Of a stretch of DNA of 64,000 bases, positions 27,032-36,201 are shown piece after piece. Every line of letters begins with the position of its first letter. Positions within the stretch are counted from its first letter, which is position 1. Origin of the DNA: Rhizobium sp. BK399. GTDB taxonomy: Bacteria; Pseudomonadota; Alphaproteobacteria; Rhizobiales; Rhizobiaceae. The translations under genes were made by a program, and so were the position numbers. The notes beneath the pieces were generated by a model that searched no databases, had not been told where the DNA came from, and saw nothing but the letters and a program-made list of their open reading frames with translations. Location of the stretch: positions 115,306 through 179,305 of the forward strand of contig NZ_JACIAH010000012.1 in NCBI RefSeq assembly GCF_014194695.1, read 5' to 3'.

Positions 27032-28171
27032 TTAGCCTGCAGCAGCGCGCAGAGCCGTGGCATGCACCTCAACCACCTTCTCTTCGCTGTATTGGTCGAT
27101 GAACGATTTCCTGAAGTCTGAATCACCTTTGGCCAAGATGATGTCATCGCAGTAATCGATCATCGCGGCGACAAGCGAGGGCCCGCCGTCCGGATCAACC
27201 AGGCGGCCGAGCCTGCCGTCCACAAGGATGTCGCTCGGGCCGAACTCGCAATCGGTGGCGATGACCGGGAGACCGAAACGCAGCGCTTCGCATATTGCCA
27301 GCGACCAACCCTCCCAGCGCGACGTCGACACATAAATGTCGCTTGTCGACAGCGCTGGATACGGATCATTGGGGTGGTGTTCTATTGAGACGACGTCTTG
27401 CAATTGGAGTCGCTCAATGTCGCGGCGCAGATCCTCTTCACCCGCCCCGTGCCCAACGATCTTCAGCCGTGTGTTCTTGCGCTGCTTGTAGACTTCGGCA
27501 AATGCGCGAACCAGGATGTCCTGGCCTTTCTGATGAGAAAATCGGCCAACATTGACAAAAGTCACGCATCCCGGCTGGCCACCTAAAGCCTCTGGTCTGT
27601 CAAATTTGCGAACCGGATTGGGTACCCAGCACTGCGGTACCTTGCTGCCAAACATCTCGCGAAAGGATGAAAGTTGGCGGGGCGAGGTTCCAAACACGTA
27701 AGCGGTGCGGCGAAGGAAAAACGTCTTCATCAAGAAAAACAGGATACGTGCCTTGAGATGGCTGCGTTCGCGCTTGGGGTTGCCATGCAAGTGGACGACA
27801 AAGTTTCTCTTTATGCCGAGGCAGGACGCCATCGCGATCACCGCAGGTTCGATCTGGGGAACAACGATGAGATCGTACTTCTTGCTCTTGATGACATCCC
27901 TGAAGGTTGTCATCAGCTGGAGCCTGCCCCGCGGTCGTCGATCAATCGTGTGATAGCTGCGCTCGGAGGGCCGATTATGATGTTCTGACGTGTAGAGAAC
28001 GTCGATATCGAAGTCATCGGTGTAGCGTTCAGTCAGATTGCTGCAAATCGTGTCGACGACCCGCTCAATGCCCGCAAACGATTGGGTTCCCGGCTGGATG
28101 TAAAGAATTTTAAGAGCGGACCCGCGGGGGAAGGGATGCCTTTGTCCGAGCTTGGCGGCACTCATCTCCAT
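27032..28171 (-). CDS. GT4-family glycosyltransferase
   Basis: A 379-residue retaining glycosyltransferase with GT-B fold. The N-terminal domain starts KILYIQPGTQSFAGIERVVD. The C-terminal donor domain has NVGRFSHQKGQDIL and the EX7E-type motif EGWSLAICEALRFGLPVIAT. No membrane segment, so it acts on lipid-linked intermediates at the cytoplasmic face. The frame opens at 28273; AAAGGA before the ATG at 28171 is preferred. The gene lies 24 bases upstream of the GH16 gene and is likely cotranscribed with it. Donor sugar unknown. Confidence 0.88.
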   Translation of the reverse strand: MEMSAAKLGQRHPFPRGSALKILYIQPGTQSFAGIERVVDTICSNLTERYTDDFDIDVLYTSEHHNRPSERSYHTIDRRPRGRLQLMTTFRDVIKSKKYDLIVVPQIEPAVIAMASCLGIKRNFVVHLHGNPKRERSHLKARILFFLMKTFFLRRTAYVFGTSPRQLSSFREMFGSKVPQCWVPNPVRKFDRPEALGGQPGCVTFVNVGRFSHQKGQDILVRAFAEVYKQRKNTRLKIVGHGAGEEDLRRDIERLQLQDVVSIEHHPNDPYPALSTSDIYVSTSRWEGWSLAICEALRFGLPVIATDCEFGPSDILVDGRLGRLVDPDGGPSLVAAMIDYCDDIILAKGDSDFRKSFIDQYSEEKVVEVHATALRAAAG

Positions 28172-28413
28172 AAGAGGGTCCTTTTTGGCGCCGCTTTGAT
28201 CACAAGTGTTCGCTGTGGGCGGCATGAATAATGGGACTCTTGCGCGTTGCACAATAAGCGCCGCCCGTGTCACAGTATAATTGTGCGGTGCAGTCTAAAA
28301 AGCAATAGTAATTTTGGGCAGGAAGCCGAAGACCGGAACAATATCGCTACGCCTTTTAGATTAGCCGACTCGCTAATTTAGCAGGCGATTTTTGATGCGG
28401 AACGCGATAGTGT

Positions 28414-28767
28414 TCAATCCGTCGTATACTTCGATTCAATCTTCCGGTGCGCGCGGATCTCGTTGGCGCGCCGGACGTAGAGGAGATACAGCACGCCGTG
28501 CGTGAAAATATAGCCCGCTTCCAGCACGGATGCGAGCGCCATGCTCAATCCGAGTGCCAGGAGGAATGGCATGCCTGCCACAACGCTAAAGATCGCATAG
28601 GCCGCCATAACAACCATAACGACCAGGGTGAAGACCAAAATAGGCATACGAAGCGCAGAAACTGCGCCTAGAACGAAACAAATTGCCAACGTCAAACCCA
28701 TAAACGCTACCCCGACCGCCCGTACGTAACCGTACACAATCATCGGGCAAATAGCTAATATAGGCAA
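28414..28767 (-). CDS. Small four-helix membrane protein of the polysaccharide cluster
   Basis: A 117-residue hydrophobic protein with four predicted helices (about 4-35, 40-66, 67-80, 82-97) and a short basic cytoplasmic tail (RRANEIRAHRKIE). No family recognised. The only long frame starts with TTG at 28767; an ATG at 28743 is an alternative. It lies 64 bases after the ExoF-like gene on the same strand, so it probably belongs to that operon. A role in polymer export or its control is guesswork. Confidence 0.65.
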   Translation of the reverse strand: MPILAICPMIVYGYVRAVGVAFMGLTLAICFVLGAVSALRMPILVFTLVVMVVMAAYAIFSVVAGMPFLLALGLSMALASVLEAGYIFTHGVLYLLYVRRANEIRAHRKIESKYTTD

Positions 28768-28831
28768 GCTAATATTCTCTTACACGAGAACTATTCACAC
28801 TTTCGCCGAGCAAAGCCTTGCGCTGAGAGCG

Positions 28832-30151
28832 TTAGTTGCTGTCGGCAACGGAGGCCTGGGCGCCCCGCTGCCGCCGCTCGACGCGAATGACGTCACCTGG
28901 CAAAACAGGGTCATTATCGCTGACGATCAAGCTTTCATTGCTGCCGTCGACAACGCGGTTGATGCTTGTCGTGAAGGAATAGGTATCCTTGTCTTCCTCC
29001 AGTGCCGCTACGGCGGCAGGAGCGCGCACTTCCAGATTTCTGAGAAGATCGCTGGCGGTCTCGGTTTTTTTGGCGTTGGAGGCGAAACGGTCACGAAGCT
29101 CAGCGGCTTCAGTCAGCGCATTTATGCGATACCGGTTGCGAACATCCCCAATATCCTGGTCGACCTTGGCAAGGTCCTGTTGCGTCTTCAGAATGGCGAG
29201 CGAGACGTCAAGATTGCGGCTTTCGAGGTCGGCGAGATTTTGATTGGCGCCGAGCTGGCGCGCCGATACCGTCAATCCCTGCTGAACGAGTTTGTTGACG
29301 GAGCCGAGATCCTTGTTGGCCATATCGATCTGCTTTGCGAGCGATACGGCCTTTTCTTTCAGTGCGGAAATCTGATTGGCTGCCAGAACTTTTGCCTGGT
29401 TGAGGGAGCCGATCTCAGTCTCCATGGAGCGCAGGCGGGTCTCGAAGAGCGCTTCTTCCTCGGTCAGCATCCGCGCAACCCCGGGCTCCGCTTTTCGCGA
29501 GGTCAACTCGGCCGGAAACTTGATCTCGGGATCATTGTTGAGGATAGCGTCGATGCGCGCCTGGCGCGCCACCAGTTCGAGCCTTTCGGCCTCAAGCGCG
29601 CGTATTTCGCCGCGACCCGACAACGCGTCCCGCTGAAGGGTAATTAGGTTGGAGTCAACGGGCCCGATCCCGCCGGCCATGCTGACGGCCTGTACGACCG
29701 TGAGACCGGGGCTGAAACTGTACTTGCCGGGCGTCGCGACCAGCCCGGTGACGAAGAACGGCCGATATGAAGCGATTTCGACCGAGGCGTTCGGCCTCTT
29801 TTGCAATCCAACCTGATTTTGCAGGCGCTCACCGATCGATTCAGAAACCTGTTCGAGCGTTTTGCCGGCCGCCGGGACCGTGCCGATGATCGGCAAGGAA
29901 AGATTGCCTGCAGCTGAAATAACGAATTCGCCGGTCAACGGCACCCATTCGAATGGAGCGCCGGTACTTGGGCGCCACTCGAAAACACGGATCCTGAGCA
30001 CGTCCTGCGGTCCGAGCAGATAGTCCTGCGCTGCCGCCATGTGGCCGCACAGAGAAGCCAGGACGGATACGGCCGCAAGGAGACAGGCTTTTGAACGGCG
30101 GCCGAGAAGACTTCTTATGGCGCGGACGTGGTGTTCGATGTTGAATGACAT
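28832..30151 (-). CDS. exoF: ExoF-like periplasmic/outer-membrane polysaccharide export protein
   Basis: A 439-residue exported protein. A long N-terminal signal (cleavage after HMAAA) is followed by a Poly_export domain (DYLLGPQDVLRIRVFEWRP), a SLBB domain (FFVTGLVATPGKYSFSPGLTV) and a long coiled coil (about 180-360) typical of ExoF-type proteins. There is no lipobox Cys, as in ExoF and unlike Wza. It would form the periplasmic export channel with the ExoP-like protein. GGAG before CAACGC supports the ATG at 30151 rather than 30163. The C-terminus carries a second SLBB-like VLPGDVIRVER. Confidence 0.9.
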   Translation of the reverse strand: MSFNIEHHVRAIRSLLGRRSKACLLAAVSVLASLCGHMAAAQDYLLGPQDVLRIRVFEWRPSTGAPFEWVPLTGEFVISAAGNLSLPIIGTVPAAGKTLEQVSESIGERLQNQVGLQKRPNASVEIASYRPFFVTGLVATPGKYSFSPGLTVVQAVSMAGGIGPVDSNLITLQRDALSGRGEIRALEAERLELVARQARIDAILNNDPEIKFPAELTSRKAEPGVARMLTEEEALFETRLRSMETEIGSLNQAKVLAANQISALKEKAVSLAKQIDMANKDLGSVNKLVQQGLTVSARQLGANQNLADLESRNLDVSLAILKTQQDLAKVDQDIGDVRNRYRINALTEAAELRDRFASNAKKTETASDLLRNLEVRAPAAVAALEEDKDTYSFTTSINRVVDGSNESLIVSDNDPVLPGDVIRVERRQRGAQASVADSN

Positions 30152-30186
30152 GCGTTGCTCCATGACAACCGTGTGCCAGGTTACCT

Positions 30187-31293
30187 TCAGGCCGAAACGG
30201 CAAGCTCGGTTCCTGTCGCGCGTTCGATAAAGGTGCGAAATCGGTTTATGAAAACTTCGCGGCGGAAATCAGCAGCGCGTGAAACGGCATCGCCAGGATT
30301 GAAGTCAAGTCTCTCCATCCGCTCGACGGCATCGATCAGTTCCTCGACAGCCTGGTTCTGGAAGAAGACACCGGTCTTGTTGCTAATAACAGTCTCGGTG
30401 GCTCCACCTCGTCCATAAGCGATGACGGGTCTTCCGCTGGCCATCGCCTCGACCGGTACGATTCCAAAGTCTTCCTCGCCCGGAAATATCAGTGCCTTGC
30501 AGCGAGCATAGTGGTGCCTGAGAGCATCGAAAGGTTGCGAACCGAGTATCGTGACAGTCGGGCCGGCGATCTTCCTGAGATGATCGAGCATCTCTCCGCC
30601 GCCGATGACGACGAGCTTGGCCTTGAGGCGGTTAAACGCTTCGACAGCAAGATCAGGTCTCTTGTAGCTGACGAGCTCCCCGACCATGAGGTGGTAATCG
30701 CCCAGTTCCGATGCTGGCACTGGCCGGAATGCACCGGTATCGACCGGGGGATGAATGACCGACGCTTCGCGCCGGTAATAGCTCCTGATGCGGTGAGCGA
30801 CCGTCGTCGAATTGGCGACGAAATCATCGACCCGATTGGCGGTCGCAACGTCCCACGTTCGCAAGTAATGCGCCATGGGCGGCATCATCAGGCGGGTCAT
30901 CAGTCCAGAACTCTCGTAGTACTTGTTGTACATGTTCCAAATGTAGCGCATCGGCGAATGGCAATAGCATACGTGCATCGCCGGCGAGGTCGGAATAATA
31001 CCTTTGGCTGGCCCCGACTCGCTGCTAATCACAAGGTCGTAGGCACCAAGGTCAATCTGTTCGAGCGCCATCGGCATAAGCGGTAGATAGCGCTTGTACA
31101 TCTTCCGCGCATAAGGCAACGAGCCGATGAACGTCGTCTGGATTCGATGCGACTTGAGCTTGTCGGAAATCACCCGCGGATCAAACACATGCGTATAAAT
31201 ATCCGCATTGGGGAATATGTCGCAAAGCGCCTCGAGTACCTTCTCGCCGCCACGCATGCCTACCAGCCAGTAATGTATGATTGCTACTCGCAC
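30187..31293 (-). CDS. GT4-family glycosyltransferase (WbaZ-like)
   Basis: A 368-residue GT-B glycosyltransferase. It begins RVAIIHYWLVGMRGGEKVLEAL, which is typical of mannosyl- or rhamnosyltransferases of the WbaZ group. The donor-binding motif is EEDFGIVPVEAMASGRPVIAYG. A CHSPMRYIWNMY motif in the acceptor domain also fits this group. GGAG before CTTTGT supports the GTG at 31293. The gene is followed by the ExoF-like gene after 35 bases. GDP-mannose made by ManB/ManC is a plausible donor; this is inference. Confidence 0.9.
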   Translation of the reverse strand: MRVAIIHYWLVGMRGGEKVLEALCDIFPNADIYTHVFDPRVISDKLKSHRIQTTFIGSLPYARKMYKRYLPLMPMALEQIDLGAYDLVISSESGPAKGIIPTSPAMHVCYCHSPMRYIWNMYNKYYESSGLMTRLMMPPMAHYLRTWDVATANRVDDFVANSTTVAHRIRSYYRREASVIHPPVDTGAFRPVPASELGDYHLMVGELVSYKRPDLAVEAFNRLKAKLVVIGGGEMLDHLRKIAGPTVTILGSQPFDALRHHYARCKALIFPGEEDFGIVPVEAMASGRPVIAYGRGGATETVISNKTGVFFQNQAVEELIDAVERMERLDFNPGDAVSRAADFRREVFINRFRTFIERATGTELAVSA

Positions 31294-31404
31294 ACAAAGC
31301 TCCACTAACTCGAATGGGTAACACGTATTACGGCGCGCAAAACGGGCAGGGAATCTATCTAGCTTTCGATATGTGTATTGCGAGACGCCAGATTAGTTCT
31401 ATTG

Positions 31405-31445
31405 TGAAAATAAGACAACAAGTTCCAAGAAATACGTCTTATTTT
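31405..31445. repeat. 11-bp perfect inverted repeat between divergent polysaccharide operons
   Basis: GAAAATAAGAC (31405-31415) and GTCTTATTTTC (31435-31445) with a 19-base spacer. The arms are centred 30 bases apart, about three helical turns. It sits in the AT-rich region between the GTG at 31293 and the ATG at 31584, so it could be an operator controlling both operons. Confidence 0.55.
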
Positions 31446-31583
31446 CCGCATTGCACCCTTGAATAGTGCAGCGCAATAAATGTATTGTCAAATCGTTTAA
31501 TACTTGTTAACGTTCTTGTGCTTGCCCGCTTGGGCAGTTTCTGCACGTGCCCTGGACAGTTTTTATTACGTGGGAGTACGCGG

Positions 31584-32306
31584 ATGAGAGAATTTGATCT
31601 CGGACGAGAGTTCGACGGCTTCGACAAGGGGCGGCACTCTCGAAGCGAGCGAATGCGGCGTTTCGAAAGGAAAAGACGAGGCACCTCGTCAGCCGTTGCC
31701 GGAATTGCAAAATATGCCCTCGATGCGGTCCTTGCGGCAATGGGACTGATTGTCCTTATGCCGATGATCGCAATCTTGATGGGTACACTTCTCGTGCTGC
31801 AGGGAAGGCCAATCTTCATCGCGCATCGCCGCATTGGCAAACATGGCGTGATGTTTCCCTGCCTGAAATTCCGCACCATGGTGGCTAACGCCGACGAGGT
31901 GCTTAAACGACACCTGGCTGCCAATCCGCACCACCGGGCGGAATGGAACGCCACCCGCAAGCTCCGGGATGATCCCCGCGTAACGCCATTCGGCGCACTT
32001 CTACGCAAGACCAGCATCGATGAAATTCCTCAACTCCTGAACGTGATCCAGGGGAAGATGAGTCTCGTCGGTCCGCGGCCGATCGTGGCAAGCGAGGCCG
32101 AACTTTACGGCGTGCACTACAGCGACTACATCCAGGTCCGCCCTGGACTGACCGGACTGTGGCAGGTGAGCGGTCGTAGCGACACGAGCTATGGCGAACG
32201 AGTGCAGCTCGACGTGCGCTACGTACGAGAGCAAAGCATCCTCGGCGACATTGCCATTCTGCTGAAAACCGTACCGGCAGTCCTTCGTTCTCGCGGCAGC
32301 TACTGA
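31584..32306 (+). CDS. exoY: ExoY-like undecaprenyl-phosphate sugar-1-phosphate transferase
   Basis: A 240-residue priming transferase that loads the first sugar phosphate onto undecaprenyl phosphate. One N-terminal membrane helix (about 50-72) precedes the cytoplasmic bacterial sugar transferase domain, with FRTMVANADEVL, LRKTSIDEIPQLLNVIQGKMSLVGPRP and PGLTGLWQVSGRS all present. The length fits the short ExoY form, which lacks the extra helices of WbaP. GGGAG before TACGCGG fixes the ATG at 31584 within a longer frame. It is the likely target of the ExoX-like protein at 24025. The first sugar may be galactose or glucose. Confidence 0.93.
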   Translation: MREFDLGREFDGFDKGRHSRSERMRRFERKRRGTSSAVAGIAKYALDAVLAAMGLIVLMPMIAILMGTLLVLQGRPIFIAHRRIGKHGVMFPCLKFRTMVANADEVLKRHLAANPHHRAEWNATRKLRDDPRVTPFGALLRKTSIDEIPQLLNVIQGKMSLVGPRPIVASEAELYGVHYSDYIQVRPGLTGLWQVSGRSDTSYGERVQLDVRYVREQSILGDIAILLKTVPAVLRSRGSY

Positions 32307-32524
32307 ACGACAGCGGCGCGGCTGATACCCCGCGCCATTCCCCTTTTCAGTCGTCGTCAGGTTGGCCGGCAGACAAGGGGAGATGTTATCCATGTGATTG
32401 CTCCGTGACAGTGCTTCAACGGGGCTGCGCTCGATCCATGTATTACGGAGGGAAGACATATTCTTGGTACATGTGATCAATACGATGCCTCGTCTCACGG
32501 CCTTGGGCGTGCGAGGAACCTGAC

Positions 32525-34546
32525 ATGAGCGCCTCCTTCGTCGTCAATGGCCGCTTCCTCACCCACAACGTGACCGGTGTACAACGCTATGCGCGCAATG
32601 TTGTGAGTGCGATGGATGGTTTCGACCGCGCTCGTCAATCCATCGTCCTGGCGCCGGCGGCGACCAAAAACCCAGGGTATTCTAACCTTGGATTCATCGC
32701 AAAAGGAGCATTGACGGGGCATGGATGGGAGCAGGTCGACCTGCCCATTCAGCTTGGAGGCCGTCGGCTTCTCAATCTCTGCAACACGGCGCCAGCAATC
32801 AAGAGTGATCAGATCGTCTGCATTCACGACTCCAATATCTTCGCCGCGCCTGCAAGCTATAGTCGGGGATTTCGTGTGGTCTATCACAACCTTCAGCCCA
32901 TCCTTGCGCGCCGTTCTGCGCGAATTGCAACAGTATCCCATGCAGCCGCCAGGCAGATCGCCAGGCATCTGCCTGTTTCTCTCAATTCGATAGCTGTCCT
33001 GCCAAACGGCCACGAGCATGCGCTGAGTTGGGATCCCGGGCGCGCGACCTTAGCACCGGATTTACTCACGTCGCGCAACCACCGGCCTTATGTCCTGGTG
33101 CTTGGATCGAGAGCCCGTCACAAGAATGTCTCCCTGCTGATGGACATTGCCTCAGCCCTCGATCAAATGGGCGTCGATATCATCATTGCCGGTGGCGGCG
33201 ATGGTATCTTCACGCAGGAAGCGCTGCAGGGAAGGGACAACGTGCAGCTGTGCGGCCGGGTATCGGACGACGACCTCGCCTATCTCCTTGATCGCGCGCT
33301 TTGCCTTGCCTTCCCGTCTTTGACCGAGGGGTTTGGCCTGCCGATCGTCGAGGCGATGGCCCGGGGCTGCCCGGTGATCTCGTCAAATTGCGCCAGCATG
33401 CCGGAGGTCTGCGGTGACGCAGCACTTCTTGCATCGCCTTTCGATCCAATCCAATGGATTGAGCATGTCAGATCGCTTCTGCAGTCGAAGGATCTCCGCG
33501 ACGAACTCAAAGGGCGTGGCTTGGACAATGTCCGACGCTTTTCCTGGAAGCGGAGCGCCGAGGGATATCTGGATCTCCTTGAAAAACCCTCCGCAAGCCT
33601 TGCAACCCATCAGCCGCAGCCGAGCCCGACACCGCGTATCGCTGCTGTTTTTGCAACCCGCGGCAGGCCCGACGTTGTGTCCGCAACAGTCAGACACCTA
33701 CTTGCTACGCAAACCCTGCAGCCAAGCTCCCTCATCATTTCATGCGTCGATGCGGCAGATGCAGGCAGCCTTGCCTTCCTGCCTGATGTCACGATCGTAA
33801 CAGGTCCACCTGGTCTTTCGGCCCAGCGAAACACAGCCCTCGCACACCTTGATCAAGACACGGAAATCGTCGCGTTCTTCGATGACGATTTCGTTGCAGA
33901 TCGAGATTGGCTTGCCGCTGCGGCCCGTGTCTTTCGAGATGAGAGTCAGGTCGTGAGCTTTACCGGTCATGTCGTCGCCGACGGCATCAAGGGACCTGGA
34001 ATCCCGTTCGACGACGCTGTTCGTCTCGTTGAAACTGCAACCGTTCCAACCGGTGAATGGACCGAGCCTTATAGCCCCTATGGCTGCAACATGGCATTCC
34101 GTGTGGCAGCAATCGGAAATGTGCGGTTTGATGAACGTCTGGTGCTTTATGGTTGGCTGGAAGACCGCGATTTTGCAGCCGAGCTTGCGCGACGCGGTGG
34201 ACGGCTGATCAAATGGTCCGGCGCATATGGTGTCCATATGGGTGTCAAGAGCGGGCGGGTCAGTGGCGAGCGCCTCGGATACTCGCAGGTTATCAACCCT
34301 CTTTACATGCGAGCGAAGGGGACGATGAGCCTGATCAAGGTCGCTGATCATGTCTTCCGCAATACGGCAAGCAACTTTGGTCGCGCGCTCTTTCCCGAGC
34401 CGTTCATCGACCGCAAGGGCCGCGCGAAGGGAAACCTGCTTGCACTTGCGGACGTTCTGCGCGGGCGGTTGGAACCCGAAAGAGCAGCGGAAATCGGAAG
34501 GCCAAATATAACCCCCAAGCCCGGTTGGAGGCAGGAGACACGATGA
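32525..34546 (+). CDS. Two-domain glycosyltransferase (GT4 fused to GT2)
   Basis: A 673-residue fusion. Residues about 1-360 are a GT-B GT4 enzyme with the motif EGFGLPIVEAMARGCPVISS. Residues about 375-640 are a GT-A GT2 enzyme starting IAAVFATRGRPDVVSATVRHLL, with the metal-binding FFDDDF and an acceptor-side GCNMAFR. A linker rich in Pro, Gln and Ser joins them. The fusion implies two consecutive sugar additions by one polypeptide. The gene ends in an ATGA overlap with the ExoP-like gene. Linkages and donors cannot be read. Confidence 0.9.
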   Translation: MSASFVVNGRFLTHNVTGVQRYARNVVSAMDGFDRARQSIVLAPAATKNPGYSNLGFIAKGALTGHGWEQVDLPIQLGGRRLLNLCNTAPAIKSDQIVCIHDSNIFAAPASYSRGFRVVYHNLQPILARRSARIATVSHAAARQIARHLPVSLNSIAVLPNGHEHALSWDPGRATLAPDLLTSRNHRPYVLVLGSRARHKNVSLLMDIASALDQMGVDIIIAGGGDGIFTQEALQGRDNVQLCGRVSDDDLAYLLDRALCLAFPSLTEGFGLPIVEAMARGCPVISSNCASMPEVCGDAALLASPFDPIQWIEHVRSLLQSKDLRDELKGRGLDNVRRFSWKRSAEGYLDLLEKPSASLATHQPQPSPTPRIAAVFATRGRPDVVSATVRHLLATQTLQPSSLIISCVDAADAGSLAFLPDVTIVTGPPGLSAQRNTALAHLDQDTEIVAFFDDDFVADRDWLAAAARVFRDESQVVSFTGHVVADGIKGPGIPFDDAVRLVETATVPTGEWTEPYSPYGCNMAFRVAAIGNVRFDERLVLYGWLEDRDFAAELARRGGRLIKWSGAYGVHMGVKSGRVSGERLGYSQVINPLYMRAKGTMSLIKVADHVFRNTASNFGRALFPEPFIDRKGRAKGNLLALADVLRGRLEPERAAEIGRPNITPKPGWRQETR

Positions 34547-36201
34547 TGTTCAACAGACCAAGGCCCCTTGATGCCAGCTCCCGATTGTGGCGCCTGGATG
34601 AGCCCCAGTCTGACAGCTCGGCTGATGGCCCCCTTGTTCTCATCAGGTCGGTTATCGCACTCGCCTACCGCCATAAGGTCAGCCTGATCGCCTGCACCAT
34701 CCTGGGTCTTGCCTTGGCGGCCATATACGCGCGCTCGCTCCCGCCAACATACACCTCGACGGCAACCCTGCTCCTGGAACCGCGCCAATCCACGGTTTCC
34801 GGACAGGAATCGATCCAGCAGGGGTTCGACCTCAACCGCGCCGACAGCGAGTTGCAGACGATCCGCTCCGAACGGTTGCTTTCCTCCGTGTTTGAAAGTC
34901 TGGGTCTGAAAGACAGCCCGGAACTCGGGGCAAATCAGCCTGGTCCTATCGAACGCCTCATTACGATCTTGGGTCCAAGCGACGCCTCATCGCAAACGGG
35001 CCTGGGGAAGGGGGCGCGCGAAGCGGTCAGCGGCGACCCCACTCTCGTAGACGAGGCCGAAAGAGCAGCCTTCCTGAATTTTGCAAAACGTCTCAATGCC
35101 CGTCGTGTGGGACAATCATTCGTTATCGAAGTGGAGTATGCGTCCTCCGACCCCGCTCTGCCGTCACGGGTCGCAAACGGGGTGGTTTCCGGTTATATCT
35201 TCCAGGCGATCGCGTTCAAGGAGCAGATGGCCCGCGCCGGCACCGAGGCGCTGCAGAGCCGCCTGGATAGTCTTTCCGCGCAAATGGAGGCCGCCCGTTC
35301 CGCGATGCACGAGGGATCTCTCCCTTCGATCCCCACACCTGACGCCGATGCCCGCGTCATCGGCGCCGCGCTTCCGCCTCTGGCGCCATCTGCGCCTCGT
35401 AAAACCCTGATCACTGCGCTCGGCGGCGTCCTTGGCCTGCTTGGAGGATTTGGCCTTGTCGCTGTCCGGATGGCACTCGACAGACGTGTTCGCGATGCGC
35501 GCGAACTTGCCCGCGACAGTGGACTTGCCTGCCTTGGCTCCATCCCGGTTGCCCCGGATTCCAACGGGGTTCCCTGGAACGTTGGCACGCGCGACGTGGG
35601 CTTCGTCAGCGCCATTCATGACTTGCGGACTTCGGTGGAGATTGCCTGTACCAGTCTGCGCAATGACAACAGTATCGCGATCGCGGTCGTTTCCTGGGCA
35701 CCGGGTGCCGGCGTTACAATGATTTCGTCAAGTCTCGCACAGCTGATGAGCAGAAGCGGCCGCTATGTAACGCTGTTTCAGAATCCATCCGATACCAATA
35801 TAACGGCCCAGACAGAGGTGTATACCTCCGCGACCGCTTCCCTTGCGGATGCTGCGTTCGCAGGGCTTCCCCTCGAACACATTTCGTTTCACCAGGTCGA
35901 CGGTGTGGCCGTTCTGCCGATCCACTCGCGCGATACCAACGCGAACCTGTTTACCGACTTCCGCAATCCACGGGTTCAGCGGATCCTTGAGGCGACACGG
36001 CAAAAAGGGGACGTCATCCTCGACCTCCCGCCGCTTCAGGGCTCGATGGATGCGATGGCGCTCGCCGCCTATGCCGATGCTGTCATTATCGTCGCAAAGT
36101 GTGGAGAGACAACGATCGAAGAGGTCGTCGAGGCAATTCAACTCCTGCGTCGGTCCGGCGCCAATGTCGTCGGGACCGTCCTGAACAAGGGACGGCGATG
36201 A
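34543..36201 (+). CDS. ExoP-like polysaccharide co-polymerase with degenerate tyrosine-kinase domain
   Basis: A 552-residue inner-membrane protein. An N-terminal Wzz domain lies between two helices (about 42-62 and 286-310) with a PPTYTSTATLLLEPR motif. The cytoplasmic part has the fold of a BY-kinase, but the P-loop reads APGAGVTMISSS (about 386-397), with Val where the essential Lys should be. The next strand reads VTLFQNPSD instead of an Asp-containing Walker A' motif. Walker B-like VILDLPP remains. There is no C-terminal Tyr cluster. It is also far shorter than ExoP (about 780 residues). AGGAG precedes the ATG. It probably controls chain length without kinase activity. Confidence 0.88.
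   Translation: MMFNRPRPLDASSRLWRLDEPQSDSSADGPLVLIRSVIALAYRHKVSLIACTILGLALAAIYARSLPPTYTSTATLLLEPRQSTVSGQESIQQGFDLNRADSELQTIRSERLLSSVFESLGLKDSPELGANQPGPIERLITILGPSDASSQTGLGKGAREAVSGDPTLVDEAERAAFLNFAKRLNARRVGQSFVIEVEYASSDPALPSRVANGVVSGYIFQAIAFKEQMARAGTEALQSRLDSLSAQMEAARSAMHEGSLPSIPTPDADARVIGAALPPLAPSAPRKTLITALGGVLGLLGGFGLVAVRMALDRRVRDARELARDSGLACLGSIPVAPDSNGVPWNVGTRDVGFVSAIHDLRTSVEIACTSLRNDNSIAIAVVSWAPGAGVTMISSSLAQLMSRSGRYVTLFQNPSDTNITAQTEVYTSATASLADAAFAGLPLEHISFHQVDGVAVLPIHSRDTNANLFTDFRNPRVQRILEATRQKGDVILDLPPLQGSMDAMALAAYADAVIIVAKCGETTIEEVVEAIQLLRRSGANVVGTVLNKGRR

Noticed and set aside
32495..33019. 174-residue minus-strand frame inside the GT4-GT2 fusion gene
   Set aside because: Fully covered by a strong gene on the other strand; no ribosome site or domain.
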